A stretch of 64,000 nucleotides of DNA from Vallitalea pronyensis. Lineage in GTDB: Bacteria > Bacillota > Clostridia > Lachnospirales > Vallitaleaceae. Positions 15,955 through 24,874 of this stretch are shown here, one piece after another. The position numbers and the translations under genes were made by a program. Location of the stretch: contig NZ_CP058649.1 in assembly GCF_018141445.1 (NCBI RefSeq), positions 2,871,001 to 2,935,000 on the forward strand, written 5' to 3'. The notes under the pieces were generated by a model that ran no database searches, was not told the DNA's origin, and worked only from the letters and a program-made list of their open reading frames with translations. Every line of letters begins with the position of its first letter. The stretch's first letter is position 1.

Positions 15955-17754
15955 TTAAAGTGCTATGTCATTATTCAGAATCTCATACTGTGTCATGAAT
16001 AATTTATAGTAAGCGCCTCCTAAGTCAATGAGCTCTTCATGTGTGCCTGCTTCAATAATTCTACCATCACGGATATAGAAGATGCGGTCAGCATTCTTGA
16101 TGGTTGCAAGGCGATGAGCAACAACAAAGGAAGTACGACCTTCTAATAAACGTTCTAAGCCTTCTTGGAGTGCCATCTCAGTTTTGGTGTCAATGCTTGA
16201 AGTGGCTTCATCTAAGATGAGTATGGCAGGCTTGGCAAGGAGAGCTCGAGCAAAAGAAATAAGTTGCCGCTGTCCAACAGATAGCCTGGAACCTCGTTCA
16301 TTGACTTCTGTTTGATAACCATCTTGCATTTTCATGATGAAGTCATGTGCTTTCACTTCCTTAGCAGCTTGAATAATCTCTTCTTCGGTTGCATCCCTTT
16401 TACCGTAGCGGATGTTATCCATAATTGTACCAGAAAAGATGAATGTATCTTGCATCATAATGCCCATCTGCTGACGAAGTGATGCAAGTGTTACCTTCTG
16501 TATATCATGACCGTCAACGAAGATGTCACCTTCTTGTATGTCATAAAAACGGCTGATAAGATTAATAATGGTTGTTTTTCCTGAACCTGTAGAACCAACG
16601 AGAGCAATTCTCTCACCTGCTTCAACATGAAAATTAATCCCTTTTAGAATTGGATTATTTTCCTCATAAGCAAATCCCACATTGGAGAAAGTGACACTGC
16701 CTGCAATGGTTGGGATGGGATAAGCATCTTTTTGATCTTTAACAACAATTTCTTCATCAAGGGTTTCAAATATTCTCTCCAAATAAGCCATGGCCATAAT
16801 AATTTGATTGTAAAAATTACTAAGGTTCATAATGGGACCCCAGAACCTGCCAATATAACTTACAAATGCAACGAGTGTACCTACAGTGATGATGTATTCA
16901 CCATAAGCAAGCCAGGACGTACCCATGTAGAAAAGGAGTGAAATACTTAAGGTTGATATATTTTCAGAAATCGGCCACATAAGATGTACCAAGCGCACAG
17001 CTGACATCCATGATTTTTTATAGGCGGAATTACACGTGTTAAATATGTTTTTGTTTTCTTCTTCACGGGCAAAAGATTGGGTCACCTTAATACCGCAGAT
17101 GCTTTCGTGAACATAGGCATTTAGATTGGATTGTTTGCTGCTCACCCTTTGCCAACGAATACGTTGTGCCCGTTTAAGTAAGAATGTAACCACAATGAGT
17201 ACAGGTAAACCTACCATACTAATTAACGTTAAGCGCACATCAATGGCAAACATGAATATAACAATAAAGATGAGGCTAAACATATCCGTAATGACATTGA
17301 TGATCCCGTTTTGCAGTAAATCATTAAGGGCGTTTACATAATTCACCACACGGATAATAATCTTACCATGAGGGCGATTATCAAAGTAAGAAAAAGGCAG
17401 TTTTTGTAGATGTAAAAAAATGTCCTCCCTTAATGTATATATTATTTTCTGGGCAACAGAAGACATCAAACGTATTCTAAACTTCAGACAGACACTACTG
17501 GTTAACATGGCCAGAGCTAAACCGATGGATATCATGATTAAACCATCAACATCTTTGTCTGGAATTTTATGGTCAATGGCTTCTCGGACCAGATAGGGTC
17601 CTAATAGTAGTGCGATACTGGAAATAATCATCAGCATAACGGTTATGGTTAATGCTTTTCTATGAGGTCTAATGTATCCCATCAACCGTTTAAGGTGTTG
17701 CCCGTTAAAAAGGGTTTGTAATTCTTCATCTACATCAAATTTATTACGCGCCAT
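15955..17754 (-). CDS. ABC exporter half-transporter, canonical ATPase subunit
   Basis: One of two fused membrane-ATPase halves of a multidrug/lipid-type exporter. Residues about 1-330 hold six membrane helices. The ATPase domain has Walker A VGSTGSGKTT, signature LSVGQ, Walker B LILDEATSSID with the catalytic Glu present, and H-loop VVAHRL. Its 599 residues are usual for the family. The start overlaps the end of the upstream partner by 11 bp, so the two are coupled and very likely form a heterodimer. The substrate cannot be read from sequence. Confidence 0.9.
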   Translation of the reverse strand: MARNKFDVDEELQTLFNGQHLKRLMGYIRPHRKALTITVMLMIISSIALLLGPYLVREAIDHKIPDKDVDGLIMISIGLALAMLTSSVCLKFRIRLMSSVAQKIIYTLREDIFLHLQKLPFSYFDNRPHGKIIIRVVNYVNALNDLLQNGIINVITDMFSLIFIVIFMFAIDVRLTLISMVGLPVLIVVTFLLKRAQRIRWQRVSSKQSNLNAYVHESICGIKVTQSFAREEENKNIFNTCNSAYKKSWMSAVRLVHLMWPISENISTLSISLLFYMGTSWLAYGEYIITVGTLVAFVSYIGRFWGPIMNLSNFYNQIIMAMAYLERIFETLDEEIVVKDQKDAYPIPTIAGSVTFSNVGFAYEENNPILKGINFHVEAGERIALVGSTGSGKTTIINLISRFYDIQEGDIFVDGHDIQKVTLASLRQQMGIMMQDTFIFSGTIMDNIRYGKRDATEEEIIQAAKEVKAHDFIMKMQDGYQTEVNERGSRLSVGQRQLISFARALLAKPAILILDEATSSIDTKTEMALQEGLERLLEGRTSFVVAHRLATIKNADRIFYIRDGRIIEAGTHEELIDLGGAYYKLFMTQYEILNNDIAL

Positions 17755-19528
17755 AGTTGACCTCCTTCTGACTTGTGTTGCTAGCTACATGGTCAAAATC
17801 ACCCAATTGATTTTTATAGACATCATAATAATGCCCTTTCTGTTCCAATAAAGATTCATGGGTGCCTTTCTCAATAACAACACCGTCCTCCATGACAAAA
17901 ATCTGGTCAGCATTTCTTACAGAAGATATTCTATGGGCAATAATGAGTGTTGTATTTTTATAATTAATGGTTTCGATATTCTTTTGAATTTGCTGTTCTG
18001 TTTTCAAGTCAAGACTAGACGTTGTATCATCTAATATAAGCACGTTTGGTTTGGTTAATAGTGTTCTTGCCAGAGCAATCCTTTGTTTTTGTCCACCAGA
18101 TAAACCAACGCCTCGTTCACCAACAATGGTATCATAGCCCTCTGGGAAGCTTTTAATGAACTCATGAGCATCCGCTAATCTTGCAACTTCATAGACCTGC
18201 TCAACACTCACATCGGGTACACCATAAGCAATATTTCCTTCAATGGTATCCGTGAAGAGAAAGACATCCTGCATGGCAATGGAAACCACAGAACGAAGGG
18301 TCTTTAGATCGATGTTTTTAACATTCACCCGGTCAAGGGTAATAAGACCGTCATCAACTTCATAGAATCGGCATATGAGATTCATAATGGTGGACTTGCC
18401 TGATCCTGTTGCACCAATAAAAGCAGCTTTTTGTCCTGGATTAATGCAAAAAGAGACATCTTTTAACACAGGTTCATCTTTATATTTAAAACTTACATTT
18501 TTAAACTCAATTTTTCCATTAAGAGGAAAGTCTTCTTCATTTAAGACAACCCCTTCGTTTTTAATGACAGGTTTTGTATCAATGAGGCCTTGTATTTTTT
18601 CAGCACTTGCTATAAAGCGCTGTGTATCATTAATGAGCCATCCTGCCATTTGTAAAGGCATATTGACCCGCCATATAACGGTATTGAGTGTTACAAGCTC
18701 ACCATAGGACAGGTTGTCGTTAATCACCAAGAGACCGCCTACAAGAATAACAACTATAAACATGGATTTGGAGAAAAATTCCATGATAGGCAGGTATTTT
18801 TCCCATACAGATGCTGCTAATATCATTTTTTCCTTATAGGCTTCGTTTTCTTTTGTAAATTTTTCGGTCTCAAAATCTTCATTAGCAAAAGCCTTAACCA
18901 CACGATTTCCGCTGACATTTTCTTGAACAACTGTATTCAGTTTTGAGAATTGTTTTCGGATATCTGAAAATCGTGGCCGAACTGCCTTAGAAAATAGAAG
19001 TGCTACACCAAGAATAATAGGGGCTACCGATAAAACAACCAGTGAAAACTTCACATTAATTGTAAAAATCATACCTAGGGCAAACACAAACATCACAACA
19101 GCTTTAAGCAGTTGATGGGACACATGTGCTGTAAAATGCCTGATTGCGTCAATGTCACCTGTCATACGTGACATCAGGTCACCTGTCCTATTACTGTCAA
19201 AGAAAGTAAAGTCTAATCGATGAAGCAAATCGTACATTTGAGAACGAATTTTAAATATGACGCCTTGAGATAAAGATTCAAATGCCATATTATGTCCATA
19301 AGCCATGAGCGTTCTTAGAAGTGCGACGCCAATAATTGTCAGTAGATAAGGCTGCAGCAGACTATAATCTTTTCCTTCAATCACCTCATCCACAATTTTT
19401 CCAATATAATAGGGTATAATGACACCTAGAAAAGAAAAAATAATGACGGAAGTGTAGCCATAGGCCATCTTTCGTTTATGTAACTTCATATACTGCCATA
19501 TCCATTTTAATGCTTTCACAGAACCCAC
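17744..19528 (-). CDS. ABC exporter half-transporter with degenerate catalytic site
   Basis: First gene of the exporter pair, with six membrane helices then an ATPase. Walker A is IGATGSGKST and the signature is LSGGQ. Walker B reads LILDDTTSSLD, so the catalytic Glu is replaced by Asp; the H-loop IIAHR is intact. One degenerate and one consensus site is the established pattern of heterodimeric exporters such as BmrC/BmrD. Start is GTG 19528 with AAAGG 8 nt upstream; an in-frame GTG at 19519 is an alternative. It is divergent from an AraC-type regulator, which may control it. Confidence 0.9.
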   Translation of the reverse strand: MGSVKALKWIWQYMKLHKRKMAYGYTSVIIFSFLGVIIPYYIGKIVDEVIEGKDYSLLQPYLLTIIGVALLRTLMAYGHNMAFESLSQGVIFKIRSQMYDLLHRLDFTFFDSNRTGDLMSRMTGDIDAIRHFTAHVSHQLLKAVVMFVFALGMIFTINVKFSLVVLSVAPIILGVALLFSKAVRPRFSDIRKQFSKLNTVVQENVSGNRVVKAFANEDFETEKFTKENEAYKEKMILAASVWEKYLPIMEFFSKSMFIVVILVGGLLVINDNLSYGELVTLNTVIWRVNMPLQMAGWLINDTQRFIASAEKIQGLIDTKPVIKNEGVVLNEEDFPLNGKIEFKNVSFKYKDEPVLKDVSFCINPGQKAAFIGATGSGKSTIMNLICRFYEVDDGLITLDRVNVKNIDLKTLRSVVSIAMQDVFLFTDTIEGNIAYGVPDVSVEQVYEVARLADAHEFIKSFPEGYDTIVGERGVGLSGGQKQRIALARTLLTKPNVLILDDTTSSLDLKTEQQIQKNIETINYKNTTLIIAHRISSVRNADQIFVMEDGVVIEKGTHESLLEQKGHYYDVYKNQLGDFDHVASNTSQKEVNYGA

Positions 19529-19610
19529 CTCGTATACCTTTCGTTAGTTTTGGTCATTATAAATATTTAGTTCTATTCTATGTGGATTATTAGATGATAA
19601 AAATGGTTCA

Positions 19611-19643
19611 TTTTATCCTATAGATGTAATATTTTATCCTATA
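19611..19643. promoter_or_regulatory. 21-bp-spaced direct repeats, candidate AraC-type operator
   Basis: TTTTATCCTATA occurs at 19611-19622 and again, identically, at 19632-19643: two 12-bp sites on the same helix face in the divergent region between the exporter and the AraC-family gene. The second copy ends 4 bp before a likely -35 for the regulator gene. Paired direct repeats with about 21-bp spacing are typical AraC-family half-sites. Confidence 0.6.
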
Positions 19644-19647
19644 TGAA

Positions 19648-19676
19648 TTTACTTTGAATACTAAATAGTTTATGAT
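19648..19676 (+). promoter_or_regulatory. Probable promoter of the AraC-family gene
   Basis: TTTACT (19648-19653), 17-bp spacer, TATGAT (19671-19676). The -35 is weak, consistent with a promoter that needs an activator bound at the adjacent repeats. Confidence 0.5.
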
Positions 19677-19706
19677 AGAGTTATATTTTATATTAAGGAG
19701 AAGTCT

Positions 19707-20561
19707 ATGGAAGAGTATCATATTAAACCCGATCATTTTAACCCGAAGATATTGTATTGCTTTACCCTGTCCTTTGATGGAGAGAGTCCAACGCCTTCAC
19801 ACCAACACGATTTTATATCTTTAATATATATATTATCTGGAAGTTGTCGTTACAAAATTGGTCAGGAACATTATCAGGTCAAACCTGGCGATCTGATCAT
19901 TTGTAATGCAGGTGTTTATCACCATCGCTTGTTGGCTCCAGAAGAGCAAGTTGAAGAACTACATATTGGTTTCTGTAACTTAAAGTTGCAAGGATTCCCC
20001 AAAGAACAGATTATTTCAGAGCATGATTCACCGATACTTGAATTTGTAAAATACGGTCAGTCGTTTCACAATTGCTGTGAGGAAATTATTCATGAGCAAG
20101 AAAAAAATGACGCCGGTAAACCATTGCTACTAAAATCATTGACCATGAAACTGATTGTGCTGATACTCAAAGAAAAGTATTTTTCTACGGTATTAGAAAA
20201 AAGTAACGGTATCATTATTAAACAGTATGATAAACAATCCATTGTGAATACAATTGTTGACTATATTACGGAAAACTATATGAAGCCCATATCACTGACT
20301 AAAATAGCAGAAAACATATACTTAAGTCCGGTGTATACTTCAAAAATCTTCAAAGAAGTGATGGGGGATTCGCCCATTAATTATTTAATTAAATACCGTT
20401 TAAAAAAAGCTTGTGAACTTTTTGAAGAAGAGACAGCCATTAAAATCGTAGCCAAAAAAGTGGGTTATGAGGATGCTTATTATTTTAGTAAAGTGTTTAA
20501 AAAACACTTGGGATTGTCCCCATCTAAATACCTTGTGGCAAAGAAAAAAACATTATTGTAA
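19707..20561 (+). CDS. AraC-family transcriptional regulator
   Basis: A 284-residue DNA-binding protein. The N-terminal half is a cupin-like sensor (SPTPSHQHDFISLIYILSGSCRYKIG, then KPGDLIICNAG). The C-terminal about 100 residues hold two helix-turn-helices (ISLTKIAENIYLSPVYTSKIFKEVMG and KIVAKKVGYEDAYYFSKVFKK). The first cupin strand resembles sugar- or effector-binding AraC proteins. AAGGAGAAG precedes ATG 19707. It is transcribed away from the ABC exporter, and direct repeats lie between them, so exporter control and autoregulation are the likely roles. The effector is unknown. Confidence 0.9.
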   Translation: MEEYHIKPDHFNPKILYCFTLSFDGESPTPSHQHDFISLIYILSGSCRYKIGQEHYQVKPGDLIICNAGVYHHRLLAPEEQVEELHIGFCNLKLQGFPKEQIISEHDSPILEFVKYGQSFHNCCEEIIHEQEKNDAGKPLLLKSLTMKLIVLILKEKYFSTVLEKSNGIIIKQYDKQSIVNTIVDYITENYMKPISLTKIAENIYLSPVYTSKIFKEVMGDSPINYLIKYRLKKACELFEEETAIKIVAKKVGYEDAYYFSKVFKKHLGLSPSKYLVAKKKTLL

Positions 20562-20688
20562 AGCAATAGACGTGTTGGGTGATTGACCTTACATCATATG
20601 TATTGAGCGTCTTATTATTTTATGATAAGATGAAAAAGCAGATATAAAATAGCATTTAGAATATGTGACGTCGCTAAAGGAGGGCATT

Positions 20689-21501
20689 ATGGATATATGG
20701 AAGTTAATGGACATATATGATTCTGAGTTGACTAAGGCAGATAAAAAAATAAAGGCCTATATTATCAAAAATGAACAAGAAGTTATATATTCGTCCCTAA
20801 CACAGATGGCAAAGGAAGTAAAGGTAGGGGAGACATCCATATTAAGATTCTGTCGTAAATTAGGATACAGTGGGTTTCAAGATTTTAAAATAGAACTTGC
20901 CAAACAATCGCATCAAGAAATAGAAGAAGTATTAACTGTTGATAATTATGTGGATAGAATTGCTCAAAATATGATGACGTCCATTGATAACACACGAATG
21001 ATTATTGATCAGAAAGCATTGGACCAAGCCGTTCAAAGACTTCGGCAGGCTAGACATATACTTTTTTATGGCCTTGGTGCATCGGGTATAACGGCATCAG
21101 AAGCTAGTGGGCGTTTTACGAGGATTGGATATTTTACACAGGCTATAAGTGATAATCATTATCAACTTATTCATTCTGCAATCATTAAACAACAGGATGT
21201 GATCGTTGCTATTAGTTTATCTGGATCAACAAAAGAAATTATTGATGCTGTGAAAGTTGCTAAAGAAAATGGTGCTTGCATCATCGCCATAACCAATCAA
21301 AAAAAGTCACTGTTAGCTACTTTGTCTGATATTGTGTTGATAACAGCTGGGAAAGAGAAACCTTTAGAAGGAGGATCTCTTATAGCTAAAATAGCTCAAT
21401 TATATATTATCGATTTATTATGTACAGGATTATCCTTAGAGGATTATCAGCATACACTTGAAATCAAGGAAAAAACATCCCAAGCCATTTTTAATAACTG
21501 A
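20689..21501 (+). CDS. RpiR/MurR-family transcriptional regulator
   Basis: A 270-residue regulator with an N-terminal HTH_6 domain (LTQMAKEVKVGETSILRFCRKLGYSGFQDFK, about 40-75). A C-terminal SIS sugar-phosphate-binding domain (about 115-245) contains LFYGLGASG and VIVAISLSGSTKEI. Start ATG 20689 has AAAGGAGGG upstream; the frame extends to a GTG at 20665 that overlaps no ribosome site. It precedes a sugar ABC operon with an amino-sugar epimerase and kinase, so a hexosamine or acylhexosamine 6-phosphate is the likely ligand. Its own terminator separates it from that operon. Confidence 0.9.
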   Translation: MDIWKLMDIYDSELTKADKKIKAYIIKNEQEVIYSSLTQMAKEVKVGETSILRFCRKLGYSGFQDFKIELAKQSHQEIEEVLTVDNYVDRIAQNMMTSIDNTRMIIDQKALDQAVQRLRQARHILFYGLGASGITASEASGRFTRIGYFTQAISDNHYQLIHSAIIKQQDVIVAISLSGSTKEIIDAVKVAKENGACIIAITNQKKSLLATLSDIVLITAGKEKPLEGGSLIAKIAQLYIIDLLCTGLSLEDYQHTLEIKEKTSQAIFNN

Positions 21502-21525
21502 ACATGTCATTTATGTTGACAATTG

Positions 21526-21565
21526 AAGCCAAATCCATTTTTTTAAATGGTTTTGGCTTATTTAT
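21526..21565 (+). terminator. Rho-independent terminator of the RpiR gene
   Basis: A 15-bp stem with one mismatch (21526-21540 with 21545-21559), loop TTTT, tail ATTTATT. Confidence 0.75.
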
Positions 21566-21594
21566 TACCCAAAATTGGCATATTAAACATTGAG

Positions 21595-21617
21595 CATAAC
21601 TTTTATTAACAGTTATG
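21595..21617. promoter_or_regulatory. Dyad, candidate RpiR operator
   Basis: CATAAC (21595-21600) and GTTATG (21612-21617) form a 6-bp inverted repeat with an 11-nt AT-rich spacer, ending 12 bp before the likely -35 of the sugar operon. The position suits a regulator site. Six-base dyads in AT-rich DNA can arise by chance. Confidence 0.35.
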
Positions 21618-21628
21618 ATATTTTTTTA

Positions 21629-21657
21629 TTGCTTTTTCATAAGAAGTTTGCTATAAT
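21629..21657 (+). promoter_or_regulatory. Promoter of the sugar ABC/NanE/DUF4127-ROK operon
   Basis: TTGCTT (21629-21634), 17-bp spacer, perfect TATAAT (21652-21657). Confidence 0.65.
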
Positions 21658-21723
21658 CCGAATAGGAGTAACGCTCCATTTTATAAAAATATTTTAGGAT
21701 AAATAATCCAAGGAGGGTAATTG

Positions 21724-23064
21724 ATGAAAAAATTTATGGTTGTTTTATTGGTATTAAGCTTAACACTCAGTATGGTAGCATGTGGTAACAAAGAAACATC
21801 ACAAGATAATGACAATCAGCAAAACAGTAATGGTAATGTCGATAGTAGTGGTGATAAAGAAAAAGATAAGATCATTGAGATTGATTTTTGGACCATGTCT
21901 TTATCACCAACTTTTGACGATTATATCAACGGTATGATTGAGGCTTTTGAGGCAGAACACTCATCCATAAAAGTGAAGTGGACAGATGTACCTTGGGGAA
22001 ATATGGAGACAAAGATATTAACAGCCGTTGCTGGAGGTTCTGCTCCTGATGTTGTTAACCTTAATCCACAATTTGCAGCAAAACTAGCTACTGCAGGGTC
22101 CTTGATTAATCCTGAAGCATATATGAGTGAGCAGGAAAAAGATGCTTATTTTAAGTTCATTTATGAATCAAATGCATATCAAGGTAATATATTTGCATTG
22201 CCTTGGTATATAACCAATAGCATCACAATCTATAATACGGATCTCTATGAACAAGCAGGGGCTGATGTGTTTACATCCTATGATGATTTAATTCAAGTAG
22301 CGAGAAAGATTAAAGAAGAAACAGGAAAATATGCTTATTTTCCATCCTTTGACGGTACACATCTATTGGAAACCATTGCATCCAAAGGCATTCCACTTGT
22401 GAAAGATGGAAAAGCCGCATTTAACACAGATGACATGAAAGAGATGATTGAGCTCTATACCACCTTATACAAAGAAAAGCTTATTCCAACAGAGATTCTA
22501 ACAGGTGGGCATCAAAAAGCTAGAGAAATGTATATGTCAGGTGATGTGGCTACTTTAATCAGTGGACCAACCATGCTAGGACCTATCAAGAATGATGCAC
22601 CTGCTATTTATGATATAACAGATGTTGAAGAAGCCCCAACCAGTGCAGTTGGCCATCACAATGCTGCTATTATGAATATAGCCATCCCAGAGCAAAAAGA
22701 TGATACGAAGTATGAAGCTGCAGCTAAATTTGCTCTATTTGTAACCAATGCAGAAAACCAATTGGCGTTCTGTAAGGTAGCAGGCACAATTTTACCAGCT
22801 ACAAAAGCCAGTTTAGAAGATAGCTATTTTAAAAATGATGACCAAACCATAGAAGGAAAAGCTAAAATGATTGCTGCATCGCAATTAGAAAACTCTAAAG
22901 CGCTTATTCCTCCAATGGAAAAATTATCAGATCTTAACGATATTATGGTAGATGAAGTTCAAAAGGCAATGATTGGTAATCAAAGTAGTGATGATGCCAT
23001 TAACAATGCTCTTGAAGGATGGAATAAAGTGTTAGAAAAAGTTGAACACCCAATAGATTTCTAA
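21724..23064 (+). CDS. Sugar ABC transporter solute-binding lipoprotein (CUT1 family)
   Basis: Extracellular binding protein of a carbohydrate importer. The 446-residue protein begins with a type II signal peptide (MKKFMVVLLVLSLTLSMVAC) whose lipobox Cys20 anchors it to the membrane. An Asn/Asp/Gly-rich linker and a family-1 extracellular solute-binding fold follow (ITAVAGGSAPDVV, YNTDLYEQAG). Start ATG 21724 is 6 bp after AGGAGGG; the TTG just before it is too close. First gene of the operon. No ATPase gene is in the operon, so a shared MsmX-type ATPase elsewhere is expected. Confidence 0.93.
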   Translation: MKKFMVVLLVLSLTLSMVACGNKETSQDNDNQQNSNGNVDSSGDKEKDKIIEIDFWTMSLSPTFDDYINGMIEAFEAEHSSIKVKWTDVPWGNMETKILTAVAGGSAPDVVNLNPQFAAKLATAGSLINPEAYMSEQEKDAYFKFIYESNAYQGNIFALPWYITNSITIYNTDLYEQAGADVFTSYDDLIQVARKIKEETGKYAYFPSFDGTHLLETIASKGIPLVKDGKAAFNTDDMKEMIELYTTLYKEKLIPTEILTGGHQKAREMYMSGDVATLISGPTMLGPIKNDAPAIYDITDVEEAPTSAVGHHNAAIMNIAIPEQKDDTKYEAAAKFALFVTNAENQLAFCKVAGTILPATKASLEDSYFKNDDQTIEGKAKMIAASQLENSKALIPPMEKLSDLNDIMVDEVQKAMIGNQSSDDAINNALEGWNKVLEKVEHPIDF

Positions 23065-23081
23065 CCATATTCTTATTTACC

Positions 23082-23107
23082 AGAGGGTTATCTGCGATAG
23101 CCCTCTT
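23082..23107 (+). other. Intercistronic hairpin between binding protein and permease
   Basis: An 11-bp stem (23082-23092 with 23096-23106) and TGC loop in the 69-bp gap. The T tail is short, so it is more likely a 3' stabiliser or partial terminator that raises binding-protein expression relative to the permeases. Confidence 0.55.
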
Positions 23108-23133
23108 ATAAAGTCTTTGAAAGGTGTTGGCAA

Positions 23134-24009
23134 ATGAAAAGAAGAAAAGAACTCCTAGCTTGGATCTACTTAATGCCTGCTATTCTTATCTTAGCAGTAT
23201 TCATGTTTTATCCTATGATTAGATCCCTATCGCTAAGCGTAAGTAACTTTAATTTTATAGGTTCTCCTTCATTTAATGGGATGGAAAACTATCAAGAACT
23301 GATAGAGGATAAGAATTTTTTAGCTGCTTTATGGAATACAGCACGATTATCTGTTGTGGTTATTATTGCCAATATTATATTACCTATTCTATTAGCAGTA
23401 TTGGTTAATAGACAATTTAAGTTTATCAATTTTTTTCGAGCAAGTTATTATGTACCCGTTATTACGTCTATGGTTGTAGTGGGTATTATATGGCAAGGAT
23501 TATATGCAGAGTATGGCATTATTAACTATATATTACTTGAATTAGGGCTGATTAAAGAATCATTTAATTGGTTAACCAATCCAAATACAGCCCTTATGGC
23601 TGTTGGCATGGTGATTATTTGGCGTGGATTAGGTTACTATATGGTCATTTATCTTGCTGGATTGCAGAATATACCAGAAAGCTTATATGAGGCAGCAAGA
23701 ATTGATGGTGCAAATAGATTTAAACAGTTTATATCAGTAACCGTACCTATGTTAATGCCTTCAATTGTTGTTGTTGCAGTTATGACAACCATTAATGCTT
23801 TGAAGATTTTTGATGAGATATACATCATGACTCAAGGAGGGCCAATTGGAAGTACGGAGACATTAGTTTATTTTATCTATAATCAAGCTTTTGATAAGTT
23901 GAATGTAGGTTATGCTAGTGCGGCAGGTGTCATCTTGTTTGCTATATCACTATTGTTTTCAGTTATGCATATCTTTTTGTCACGTAAATCAGAAGAACAT
24001 ATAGGATAG
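23134..24009 (+). CDS. Sugar ABC transporter permease, MalF-type (CUT1)
   Basis: Membrane subunit of the importer, 291 residues with six predicted helices. The cytoplasmic EAA loop reads EAARIDGANRFKQFISVTVPML, which docks the ATPase. AAAGG lies upstream of ATG 23134. It is followed 11 bp later by the second permease. Confidence 0.93.
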   Translation: MKRRKELLAWIYLMPAILILAVFMFYPMIRSLSLSVSNFNFIGSPSFNGMENYQELIEDKNFLAALWNTARLSVVVIIANIILPILLAVLVNRQFKFINFFRASYYVPVITSMVVVGIIWQGLYAEYGIINYILLELGLIKESFNWLTNPNTALMAVGMVIIWRGLGYYMVIYLAGLQNIPESLYEAARIDGANRFKQFISVTVPMLMPSIVVVAVMTTINALKIFDEIYIMTQGGPIGSTETLVYFIYNQAFDKLNVGYASAAGVILFAISLLFSVMHIFLSRKSEEHIG

Positions 24010-24020
24010 GAGTAGTTTGC

Positions 24021-24860
24021 ATGAAAACTAAGCAGTTTAAAAAAGTACTCAATATGGTATTAGCATATGGGCTACTGATACTCATTGCCTGTATGACATT
24101 AGGGCCATTTTTATGGTTGGTGGGTACATCACTTAAATCAAGCGGAGAGGCAGTATATGGCTATCCTCCAATGATGATACCCGATCAACCAACACTTCAT
24201 AATTATGTTAGAGCCATGGATGCGTTTCCATTCGTACGTTATTTAATGAACAGTGTCATCGTATCGCTTATCATTGTAGTATGCAACTTGGTTTTTGCAT
24301 CTTTGGCAGCGTATCCTTTATCAAGGTTTAACTTTAAGGGTAAACATGTGGTATTTATTCTTATTTTATCCACCATGATTGTACCTTTTCAATTACTCAT
24401 GATACCACTCTATGAATTGTGTTTCAAAATGAATTTACAAAATTCCTATATAGGGCTGGTTATACCCCATGCCATAACAGCATTCAGTATCTTTTTAATG
24501 CGTCAAGCTTTTATACAAATACCAAAAGAGCTAGATGAATCCGCTTATATGGATGGTGCATCTACTTTTCAGATACTTGTGCATATCTTATTGCCATTGG
24601 TTAGACCATCATTAGTTACTTTAACAATATTTAACTTTGTTGCAGCATGGGGTGACTTCTTATGGCCTCTTATAATCGTTAACGATCAAAATCTATATAC
24701 GTTACCATTAGGAGTGAATAAGCTTAATGGCATCTTTGTTTCGGATATGCGGGTCATATCAGCAGGTGCTATTTTGTCCATTTTACCCATGATTGTCGTC
24801 TTTATTACACTACAAAAACATTTTGTGAAAGGTGCGACAGCAGGTGCAATTAAAGGTTAG
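24021..24860 (+). CDS. Sugar ABC transporter permease, MalG-type (CUT1)
   Basis: Second membrane subunit, 279 residues and six helices. The EAA loop is ESAYMDGASTFQILVHILLPL, followed by the typical LVTLTIFNFVAAWGDFLWPL helix and a short KGATAGAIKG C-terminus. AGGAG precedes ATG 24021. NanE starts 14 bp after its stop, so catabolism genes are co-transcribed with uptake. Confidence 0.93.
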   Translation: MKTKQFKKVLNMVLAYGLLILIACMTLGPFLWLVGTSLKSSGEAVYGYPPMMIPDQPTLHNYVRAMDAFPFVRYLMNSVIVSLIIVVCNLVFASLAAYPLSRFNFKGKHVVFILILSTMIVPFQLLMIPLYELCFKMNLQNSYIGLVIPHAITAFSIFLMRQAFIQIPKELDESAYMDGASTFQILVHILLPLVRPSLVTLTIFNFVAAWGDFLWPLIIVNDQNLYTLPLGVNKLNGIFVSDMRVISAGAILSILPMIVVFITLQKHFVKGATAGAIKG

Positions 24861-24874
24861 AGGGGACGAATACA

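Noticed and set aside
18375..18707. 110-codon plus-strand open frame inside the ABC exporter gene
   Set aside because: It is antisense to the Walker A region of a well-supported minus-strand gene and has no family features.
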